Source: Phragmites australis (lineage: Eukaryota; Streptophyta; Magnoliopsida; Poales; Poaceae). Taken from it: a DNA stretch of 64,000 nt. Under the pieces are notes generated by a model, which was not told the origin of the DNA, did no database searches, and worked only from the letters and a program-made list of their open reading frames with translations. Both the position numbers and the translations under genes were made by a program. Positions 12,242 to 21,059 of this stretch are shown here, one piece after another (within the stretch, counting starts at the first letter, position 1; every line of letters starts with the position of its first letter). The stretch lies in NCBI RefSeq assembly GCF_958298935.1, contig NC_084940.1, forward strand, positions 3,936,001-4,000,000. The letters run 5' to 3'.

Positions 12242-12756
12242 CTCCTTCCAGTCATAAACACATGTTATTTTGAAAAAGGTTTGGTCAAATTTTTAAAACT
12301 TTGGCTAATAATAGCTTTTAAAATATTTAGTTTGGAAATCTTAAAATCATATGTGTGAATTTTTCTTGAAAAATACTTCCATAATATCAACAATTCAATA
12401 AATTTTATAAATATATTCAAATAGAAAATACTCCCTCGTTCAACAAATGCAAGGCGTATTTTGTTTTGACTCACTCTTCATAGTTAGACTTTGTGCACTG
12501 TTTTATCATGAAATATATAGTTTATATCTACAAAATCAATATAGTGTGAAAGTGTTTTGAAATATAAATTTAGTTGTATGATTTTTATATGCTAAACATA
12601 TATATAATTTGATTAATTGTTGATCAAAATATATAAAGTTTGACCTTTTCAAAATAAAATACGCTTTGTATTATTGAATGGATGTAGTAATGGTGAAAGA
12701 TATGTATTAGAGATCGTGTCTTATTAAAAACGATATGAACTTATGATTAGAGAGAG
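12242..12756. mobile_element. Stowaway MITE, interrupted (outer)
   Basis: The left end CTCCTTCCAGTCATAAACACATGTTATTTTG pairs with the inverted right end CTCTCTCTAATCATAAGTTCATATCGTTTTT. The start and composition are those of Tc1/mariner-derived Stowaway elements of grasses (CTCCCTCC-type ends, TA target). The right side is followed by TA (12757-12758); the left-hand duplicate appears mutated to CA. A second Stowaway sits inside it at 12431-12687. Confidence 0.65.
12431..12687. mobile_element. Stowaway MITE (inner, nested)
   Basis: 257 bp. Left end CTCCCTCGTTCAACAAATGC and inverted right end CTACATCCATTCAATAATAC continue into a shared (A/G)GCGTATTTT block, giving inverted repeats of about 30 bp. 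Exact TA duplications flank it (12429-12430 and 12688-12689). It is inserted in the interior of another Stowaway, so it is the younger of the two. Confidence 0.8.
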
Positions 12757-13651
12757 TAGCTATCATGTATGCTGATTACCTTACTACACTGCCACATCAT
12801 CTCTCTATATATATGCTCTTAGTTGTAGTCTATGCTGAGTACATCTCGAACAAATCAAGAGTTTACTCTAACCTATACTACGTTAAACATTGCCTGTTAA
12901 CAACAGCTACACGCTTATGATGACGACGATTCTTCAGCCCCCAGCATTTCACCTAACCTAGCTAACCTAAGATACAATCAAATAGATACAAGTTGACTTC
13001 AACAGATAGATATCTCAGGACTACTACTATTTATTTATCGATCGACGCACGCCATCTTAACAAACGCTGATGCATTTGAGGGGTCTGGACCTCTCTAATA
13101 TAAGGTAGTAGTATCCTACCTATTGGCTACTGCAATTGTTTCTGTAATCAGTATATATAGCGACATCTAATCAGCAAGGATCATTTTGACGTGTGGATCG
13201 GAGAACGGGAGAAGTGAAAGCGGACGTCGGGGAGTAGCTGAGACGTACAAGCCGAAATGGAGTGAGCTGTGGTAGGGTCGCATGCATTCTCACCAACGTA
13301 TGTAGTACGATATGAAGAATAGGTCGACATTCCCAAAATTTGGTTTTACATTTTTTTCGTTCCCCAGCGAAAATACCGAAATTCCCAAAATTTTGCTGAA
13401 ATTTTGGTTATTTTTCGTCCTCTGCTATGTGAGTCCTACGTATCAGTGAAAGAAAATTCTAAAATTAGATATTTTATTCCCCTCTAAAATTTCCGAAATT
13501 CATGAAATTTGGATGAAATCTTAATCTTTGGTTATTCCTTTTACATTTATGGCCGATCGCCGAGGGAAGCTTTTCTTGGTCGTTGTGGACTTGCAGTACA
13601 GTTGGTGGATGAAAGTAGAGGGGAGGAATCTAATCTGGGCACATCAGATCT
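12757..13651. other. Intergenic, no gene recognised
   Basis: No coding signal. 13335-13540 repeats the motif 'CCGAAATT(C)CCAAAATTT' several times in A/T-rich sequence, probably transposon debris. Confidence 0.4.
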
Positions 13652-16213
13652 GGCCAACTGGGCCTGATAGGTTGGCCTGGCATAGGCCCGACTTGGTTAA
13701 GGTATGACCTATCAAACCCGGCTAACTAAACATGCTGTGTCATGCTGGCCCGCGTGCCAGAGGCGTGTCCCGTGAGCGACCGTGCTGGGCCAGGCTGGCC
13801 TGAGCATTGTTGCAGCACGGCAAGGTGGCGTGGCTCGTCTGTGAAAAATTTGTCCAAAAATAAAAAAATTCATAAATAATGGCTAAAAATGAAAAAAAAA
13901 ATGGAAAATAGATAAAATGAGTTTTATTAATAAGTTATCTCACTAAAAACCTTTCTACTAGAAGAAAAAATGAGCACAACCTATACTCCGAAAATTACAC
14001 GGTTTTATTAAGAACACCAGATTTTTTTTTCTTGCAACATATAATATACTTCCTCAAATGTCCCATTTCACTTGTAGACCTTATACATAATTCATTAATG
14101 CATATATTACACTTAGCAAATTTTATATATTCCCCGTCTATTTCTCTGTAGATCTTTTCAAAATGTTGCCATATTGATAACTATGCCCGTGAGTTTTTGG
14201 CATCTTGATCCATCAATGGACATATATAATTGATTTGTTGAAATGGCTAGTAAGTAGCAAAAGAGAGATAGCAATATAGAGAATTAGAGATATATAGTCG
14301 TAAGAGGTTTTATGGGTGTTGTTGTGGTGGGATCACTAGGATGGTGGCTATGTATAGGCCAAGTGGGTGGCGGATTATTTTTATAGTTGTTTAAATGAGT
14401 TACAATTTCTACAATATTATACACTACTAAACAAGATGTTGGATAATAAACTCATAATAAACTAACAATTGAATTATAAATTTTTCTAGAAATTCTTGTA
14501 TCCTTTTGGCAACATACCAATATATTTTCGTGAGTAAAGTTTAACCCCATACTGATGATAGTGTGTATGAATAAACACACTAAATGTGCTCTTATATGCT
14601 ACCATATTTTTTAGCATCAAGAAAGTAGAGTTGCATCTTACCGATATGTCAACAACAAACTTACGTAGATGCACACCTATTGAAACACAATACTACTTAT
14701 ATACTGTAATTAGTTGGTTAGAGGAGTTAAAAAAGTTATTGCAATACGAAAATCTTCTAGGCCAACCTCTTTAAATCGGATTTACTATAAAATTGATAAT
14801 ATGACAAGCTCAATATTGATGTAACAAGAAAGATTCAATATATATACTAAATAATAGAGTAAGAATATCCATTGCTTTAGAGTTTGTACCAGTATTATCT
14901 AAAGTGATAAAATAATATTTTATTTATGAGCCCAAAGTCTTTAACTATTTGAGATATTTTTTTAGAAATATTTTCATCAGTATGCGTATTATCAATCAAT
15001 CAGAAACCTATTATTTTCTTTTCTAGTTTTCAATCATTATTAAAATATGAGCAGTCACACTGAGATAATCCTCTCTAACCCTACCTACCCATATGTCCGA
15101 GGTAAAAAAAAAAACTAAAAATATATATTTTTTAAGCTTCCTATGACACGTATTATAGTATTTTTATCATATCTCTAGTAGTTATCTATCTAGAAATATG
15201 CGTGAATCTAAAATTATGAGCTTGCTTAATGTGATCATCAAATGTAGCAGACTCACCGATGTTAAGTGATAGATCCGCTCTTGTAATGAAGCGACACAGC
15301 TTTTTTCGAGCATTGGAGGAGTCATACTCCCAATGACGAACAGAATCGTCAGGGTTGTACTGCAACATCGCGTGCTTCATGGCTGCTCCACTCTTTTGCT
15401 AGCAAGTTACGGCGTTCCTCTTCATGTGTCATGTTCCACCTGCAGACTTTGCAGATAATTCATTTTTTCCAAACTTTGGAAGTAGTGGCTCTTGTCTTTT
15501 GGAGCCGATGCTTACTGACGTATGTGCACTTGTAGAGCCTGATGATAGAGGTGATGGTGCATGTGAACCTTAGATTCACTATTTGAGTCCTTCTCCATCT
15601 GCAACGCTGCTATCAAAAAGGTCGTAGTCTCATGCGAGTCCTTGAAGAAAAAAAACATGATTGATAGATATATCATCATGATCACCGTTCATGATCAACG
15701 TTGAATGGCAAAAAAAAAAAAAATCAAATATTCGGATTAGAAAACAGAAATAATAGAACAAAGAATGGAAGAAACAAGAAAGAACATCGATGCAAAAGTC
15801 ACCAAGTTTTTTTTCAAAACAACATGATGACGGTATTAATTTTTTTTAGATATTTGACAACAATTCAAACTAATTTTACCAAATTATCGTAATTTCTCAA
15901 GAATTTTGAAAGAAGAATGAGATGAGAAAACAAGAGAGTAAATATTGTTGCTGGTATGGAATGGGAGGGCAGGATGGTACTCTATTTATAGGTAAAAATG
16001 ATAAATTTTGTATTTTTTTCAAATTTTTTGAGCCCAAATGGTAAAAAATCGGCTAGAAATTTTGCCCGGCCTTGCCATGCACATGCCGGCACGGCGTGCC
16101 GCAACGTCGGCCTAGACACAACGTAGCTTATCTAGCTATGAGGCTATGCTATGTAGGTCAGCCTAAAATCATTGTGCCTCATGCTAGCCCATTTAATCCA
16201 GTCCAATTGGCCC
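13652..16213 (-). mobile_element. Decayed hAT transposon (~2.5 kb)
   Basis: Both ends are GC-rich and mutually inverted in character. The left end has GGCCAACTGGGCCTG followed by GGCC-rich subterminal repeats to about 13850. The right end, read inverted, has GGGCCAATTGGACTGG, and 16040-16210 is again GGC/GCC-rich (GCCGGCACGGCGTGCCGC). Such GC-rich subterminal motifs around an AT-rich body are typical of grass hAT elements. The body contains hAT transposase remnants on the minus strand. Exact ends and target duplication could not be fixed. Confidence 0.6.
14020..15480 (-). pseudogene. hAT transposase relic
   Basis: Three recognisable pieces lie in 5'-3' order on the minus strand. Near 15450-15350 is the end of a BED-type zinc finger (LSAKSAGGT*HMKRNAVTC). 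This runs into HAMLQYNPDDSVRHWEYDSS and LCRFITRADLSLNIGES...IKQAHN to 15186, which is the N-terminal helical part of plant hAT transposases. 14670-14490 has FVVDISVRCNSTFLMLKNMV and YKSTFSVFIHTHY, matching the D-x(3)-RWNSTYLML block. Near 14120-14030 is a second BED-like finger (KCNICINELCIRSTSEMGHLRK). Several stops (TGA for Gly, TAG for Arg/Gln) and frameshifts kill it. A finger after the central domain is out of the normal order, so two elements may be nested or rearranged. Confidence 0.65.
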
Positions 16214-16574
16214 GCTTTAGGGCACATAGTTCTTGAAGTGTGTTTCCATTTGTCACGAAGCGCTGAAAACTTTGCGAATCTGGCGTCTTTTCATGAAATG
16301 TCCATTTGCAGTGTGTTCGAGCTACATGCACATTCACCCAAGCAGACACGAAGCATTTGTTAGATCACTCGTAATTTCATCGATGAGTCGCCAAGTTTTC
16401 CCATGATCAAAGTTCCAAACACTACATGCTAAGGGGTCCTCGACGTCTAGGATTTCTCTAGGTGACTGACTCCAGTGTTGGTCGGCTACTTGGGTTTTTC
16501 TTCTGTTTTCTTCTCTTCTTTGTCTCTGTGCGATAACGGTCCACAGTTATTTAGATGTGTAGTAAAATTTGCAG

Positions 16575-17705
16575 TTATACGTACACCAAAGAACCAAAGT
16601 TGCATGTACACGCTATTGCGCTTAACCTCGGCACGCCAGCTCCATGTCTCGTCTTCCCCACCGTCCGATCACCGTCGTTCACGGTGATCTTGTGTGTGCC
16701 GTATGCGCTGTACGCGTGGTGATTCCGGGAGACACCCACGGGTTGGCTCTCCTTAATGCTCGCGGCTACAGGTAGCGGGGCCACTCGGGCCGTCTGCCGC
16801 CCCTTGACGGCCACGCCGGCGTCCCGATTCTTGCTCCGCGACGACTCTTCGCCAGAGGTGGTAAGGCCAGCGGCGACGGCAAGCGCTGTGCTTGCCTTGA
16901 CGGCGAGCGCGGCCATGTCCTGGCCGGACAGTGGCCGGCGGAGCATGGACGCGGGCAGAACGAAGTAGAGTTGCCCGGGCTGGAGCGCCTCCTGCGCGGC
17001 CAACGCGCGCGGGGGCGAGTCGAAGCAGAGCTCGTCGGAGCTGCAGAGGAAGCACGGCTAGGGATGTCAACGGGTCCGATCCCCGTTTCTCGACGGAAAA
17101 TTTCATTATTAGGAGATGATGATGGGTCAATTTTCCTCCGCAGAGGATTAATGGGAGAAAAGTCTTCCCCGTCGGGTATGGCGGTGACAGAGACAGTTTC
17201 TTATCCCCCGTCTCCATTTCCCTGCGGGGCTGATTTTTTGAAATTCTTAAACTCTCCATGGCCCATATATACAAGAAACGGTCAAATTAAAATCTAACCC
17301 ACCAAAACCCGTAGAGCAGCAAATCCGCTGGCTGTGTCTTTCACCGTGCTAGCGTAGCGGAGACGAGGAACCCGTTGGGTACATATTTCCCGCGCGGGGA
17401 CGAGAATGAAAAAATTTTCTCCCCTACAGAAGGACGAGGACAAAAACGAAAGAAATTTTTCCCAATCAGAATAGAGATGGTTACCCATTCTCTGTGAAAA
17501 TTTTTCCCGCTGCCACACCTAAGCAGGGCGACGCGCGGCGGCGCCCGTCGTCCGCCAGCGCCTCGCGTGCCGTGACAGGCACCGGGAACTGCACCATGGC
17601 GCCGTCCAGATCCACGACCTTGGCCGTGGCGGTAGCCATTCCTCCGAGCTCCGCTGCTGCTGTCGAGTCCGGCGGCGAGCTCGAGAGCGAGACGAAAGAG
17701 CCCAT
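16575..17705 (-). pseudogene. DUF4228/PADRE gene split by a hAT element
   Basis: The 5' part (17705-17522) starts MGSFVSLSSS and contains KVVDLDGAMVQFPVPVTARE. The 3' part (17050-16575) begins FLCSSDELCFDSPPRALAAQ and continues with LQPGQLYFVLPASMLRRPLS, the hallmark of plant DUF4228 (PADRE) proteins. The 463-bp element at 17059-17521 plus one copy of its 8-bp target duplication separates them. Leaving both out joins 184 + 476 = 660 nt in phase, a 219-residue frame, so there is no other break. As it stands, translation would run out of the gene into the element and stop at 17481. DUF4228 genes are mostly stress- and pathogen-responsive, by general knowledge. A TATA box precedes it at 17802-17809. 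Alternatively the element could be spliced out in part, but no good splice pair was seen. Confidence 0.85.
17059..17521. mobile_element. hAT-type MITE inside the PADRE gene
   Basis: 463 bp starting TAGGGATGTCAACGGG and ending CCACACCTA. The inverted right end TAGGTGTGGCAGCGGG matches the left at 8 of the first 11 positions and then shares CGGG. Flanking 8-mers AGCACGGC (17051-17058) and AGCAGGGC (17522-17529) differ at one base, giving an 8-bp target-site duplication. 'TAGGGATGTCAA(C/T)GGG' ends and CCCCG-rich subterminal sequence are typical of a common grass hAT family. It has no coding capacity. Confidence 0.88.
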
Positions 17706-17801
17706 TAATGTCGATATATATTTGTGCTCGATCTATCTGGCTGGTCAGGTGGACTGATCTGGTCGTGTCGATACGGGCAAGTGGTGCACGAATGCTGCTG
17801 G

Positions 17802-17809
17802 TTTTATAG
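17802..17809 (-). promoter_or_regulatory. TATA box of the PADRE gene
   Basis: On the minus strand CCTATAAAACC lies about 100 bp upstream of the ATG at 17705, the usual spacing for a plant TATA box and a short leader. Confidence 0.55.
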
Positions 17810-17905
17810 GGTGTTCGTGCGATGACGCAGGCCGATTCGTCACGCTGTCAGTGTCAACGGCGACAAGGAGAGCACAGCACTCCATGCATGCAGCTCAGTT
17901 GAGCC

Positions 17906-18003
17906 TATAAAGTTTCACATGACATGCCAACAGGCTGCAGCTCGCCGTGCGTACAAATTAGTGTCGGTCCTATAAAGTTTCACATGACATACCAACAGGC
18001 TGC
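17906..18003. repeat. Direct repeat, two 35-bp copies
   Basis: CCTATAAAGTTTCACATGAC...CCAACAGGCTGC occurs at about 17906-17940 and 17969-18003, 63 bp apart and differing at one position (ATGCC versus ATACC). It lies upstream of the PADRE gene. No gene crosses it. Confidence 0.8.
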
Positions 18004-19707
18004 CATGGGGTCTCTCTGAAGGGGAAAACATTTGGTGCAAACAAGTCATTCGGTGCAAAGTTGTAAATAGTGAATCTCATTTATCCGATTTTGATATGAA
18101 GTTAGCTCTTCCTCTCACCACTCATTGGTCATTTTGTAGAAACCCTATGTGTCGTGAAATTTTTCATCTAGAAAGAAGAGCCGATGGGATGATAAGAGAA
18201 AGAGTTATCTTCATATCTGGATTAAACGAACGAGATTCGATATTTGCTATTTGCATCGAAAATTTCCCCCTCTCGCAACTCGACGTGGCCTCTTCTTGGC
18301 CAACTGTAATAAACAGAAGAAACACAAACAAGCTCTGAGCACGCAGTTAGACGGACCCAATGAACCGCGGACACAAGAAACACGGCTATCTTAAAGGACA
18401 GTTTGTTAAATATTCCGGAAAAGATCTTTGGAAAAGTCCTCGATCTATCCATGCAAGTGTGCACGAGGACTAGCCATCAGGTCGTCTGTACGACTGATCT
18501 GTCCATTCGAGGACAAGCAAAACAGGATCAACATGGAAACAAAGTTCTTCTAGCTCGCCGTCTTTCTACTTGACTTTTTTTTTTCTAAGAATGAGAACGT
18601 CTTTTTAGTTGACCTCCTTTGCCATCCATGGTGAGCAACCTGCTCGTTCGCATCGGTTGCCGCGCGCCGGTGCTCTCCTCAACCGCTCCAACGAACGCAT
18701 GTTCAGGTCGGCGCTGACGCGAATCGTCCAGCTCTCGCACTGTCGGCGTCTGGAAGCTGAACCGCGCGGGTCAAGTGTTAAAAGGCCGGCCCTCGAGACG
18801 TGTAAACCGAAGGATCTGATGAGCCCAAGAGAGAAGGCCCAATCTTTTGTATGCGTTCTTTTCCCTTCTTTCCTAACACGAAAATTTCACTAGACCTCGT
18901 AAACACACAAACCATTCATTTGTGTTGGGATCCATATTAAAATAATAGGTAAAAAAATTATAAAGTAAATATAAAAAAATAGATTGATGAGTATCAGGTA
19001 AGAGAGATAGATTATGTGTGCACAAGCAAATGCGGAGTTGAATTTTCCTTCCTTTACCACTGGAGCTAGTGTTATAAACTAGCATTGTATTGGCGGGATG
19101 GAGTATTACCCTGCACGCATGCCCTTAATGTTGTCTATCTGACTATCAGATCGGTTCATAGTTGATATACTAAATTCTGTTTAGACTTCAGAATGCATGA
19201 ACTTCACATGAATGTGCAGAAAACATCCAGACCCCTAAAAGAATTCTTGCTAAAATCACCATTTCAAATTGAGCCTGCCACTTGATTGGTTCGAAGTCCA
19301 GTTAAATATAAGTCGATGTGCGCAGGCAGTTTAAAGAAGAAGCAATGCATGGACAGCCTTCAGGCCGAACTTGAGCATACATATCTCAGGGTCTTCGGAC
19401 ATATCAGGGCCTATTCACATCACGCAGGTAACATGTTTCTTTAAGTGGTAGTTTCTGTTCTACATAGCTTGGCATGAGTTCCGAATCTTTCAGGAATTAG
19501 ATGTTGTAAAGGGAAAGAAGATTTCTTGATGCTGTAACTTCCACACAGGAGACCAGACTTGTCCGTCACACAAGCATCAAAACTTAGCTTTACCACACGG
19601 TGTAATAAGGCTGCCGCGTGCAGTACCCCAGATCAGACCAACAATTTATGTGCAACGTTTACAAACCGGTGAGATCTTCCTAAACAAGTTTTCCATATAT
19701 GTTGCCG
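18004..19707. other. Intergenic, no gene recognised
   Basis: An open frame at 18096-18338 (plus) and one at 18609-18893 have no recognisable domain and average composition. The rest is AT-rich. It forms the upstream region of the DC1 gene. Confidence 0.4.
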
Positions 19708-19714
19708 TATATAA
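19708..19714 (+). promoter_or_regulatory. TATA box of the DC1 gene
   Basis: TATATAA 81-87 bp before the start codon at 19795, in the expected position for a short-leader plant gene. Confidence 0.5.
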
Positions 19715-19794
19715 CTTACCATAATTCTAGCTTAGGCAATGGTAAAGATCAAATGGAGAGTGGGTAACCAAGCTGGAGGCAGAGCTCAAGCAAC

Positions 19795-20740
19795 ATGAGC
19801 AGGTGCATGTCCATGAACTCAAGAAAGCTCAGCGGCAAGCTGCCATCTGAAGATGTTCCTGAAACGAGCGAGCACGACAAGCCGGAGGATGACGGCGAGA
19901 TCGTCCATTTCAGCCACCCGGAGCACCGGCTGGCCCGGTTCGACTTCCCGTACCTGTTCATGTGCATGGGGTGCAAAGAGTACGGCGCCGGGAGGAGGTT
20001 CATGTGCCAGACCTGCGGCTTCCAGCTGCACGAGTTCTGCGCGCTGGCTCCGCCGTCGCTCCACGACCACCCGTTCCACCCCAAGCATCAGCACCTCCTC
20101 TTCTTCGTGAAACCAGGTACACAAATTGCACTCTTCGGCCCTGTTTGCAAACGCTGGTACGAATCCTTCAAGATTCCCATGAAATTCCCGCGTTCCAAAC
20201 GGGACCTAAAATGGCATAAGTTGCAATGTAGTGATTTGTAGTGGCTCGCTTGAGTGCATACGTCGATGCATTTCAGGTGGCTTTCTTCGGTGCAAATGCG
20301 ACATCTGCGGCAAGTCCGTGAAGGGCTTCTCCTTCCGGTGCGCGTCGTGCAGCTTCGACATGCACCCGTGTTGCGCGGCGATGACCCGGCGGATGGAGCT
20401 TCCCGTGCACGAGCACCCGCTGCTCCTCGCGCCGGCGCTGGAAGGCTCGGAGACGAGCTTCGTGTGCCAGGTCTGCCGGAGGACGAAGCGGTCGGGCCAC
20501 GTCTACCAGTGCCTGCCCTGCGGGTACTACCTCCACGCCAAGTGCTCCAAGGACATGGTGAACGGGCTGTACGTGCACGGCATCGTGCCGCCGGAGAAGA
20601 GGAACGCGCTGGCGACAGCGGCCAAGGTCACCGTGAACGCGCTGTTCGAGGTCATCGGCGGCCTGATCGAGGGGATCGGGGAGGGGATCGGCGAGGCCTT
20701 CGTCGAGAACATTGGGAGAAGCAGAAGAAGCTTCAGATGA
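19795..20740 (+). CDS. DC1 (Cys/His-rich C1) domain protein
   Basis: Two exons, 19795-20116 and 20277-20740, with a 160-bp intron (CCAG/GTACAC ... TTTCAG/GTGG) encode 261 aa. Three DC1 zinc-binding modules follow each other: residues about 38-82 (HFSHPEHRLA...CMGCKEYG...CQTCGFQLHEFC), about 92-150 (HPFHPKHQHLL...CDICGKSVKGFSFRCASCSFDMHPCC) and about 160-205 (HEHPLLLAP...CQVCRRTKRSG..YQCLPCGYYLHAKC). The intron falls inside module two. The last ~50 residues are different: a hydrophobic glycine-spaced stretch (EVIGGLIEGIGEGIGEAFVENIG) and a basic end (RSRRSFR). Plant DC1 proteins are linked to stress and hormone responses; ligand and partner are unknown. A copia element begins 109 bp after the stop codon. 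Confidence 0.9.
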
Positions 20741-20849
20741 ACGAAAAAATATGCTGCACTGCTTCATGGTGCTGTTCGTCTCATACGCCAAAGTGTACCA
20801 GATACATATACGTACAGGCTGTAGTATTGATATTGCAGCGTGCATGTTT

Positions 20850-21046
20850 TGTAAAAACTAACGATGACAAGGTGATTAGGGTTAATGCACACACAGCCAA
20901 ATGCTGTGGCGTGCTCTCTCTATATATATATTGGATGCAAAGCATCGGTGATTGGTTGATTTATTACAACAAACTGAAACAAACTCTCGCTGATATCTAC
21001 TGCTGTTACAACAGTATAACAACTGGATAACTACGTCACATTTACA
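20850..21046 (-). repeat. Copia 3' LTR
   Basis: 197 bp. On the plus strand it runs TGTAAAAACTAACG to ACATTTACA. It matches the copy at 25282-25474 along its whole length, with the main difference in a TA-rich stretch. Confidence 0.93.
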
Positions 21047-21058
21047 GGCCCCCTCAAT
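21047..21058 (-). other. Copia polypurine tract
   Basis: The minus strand reads TTGAGGGGGCC directly before the 3' LTR, the expected position of the plus-strand primer tract. Confidence 0.65.
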
Positions 21059-21059
21059 C

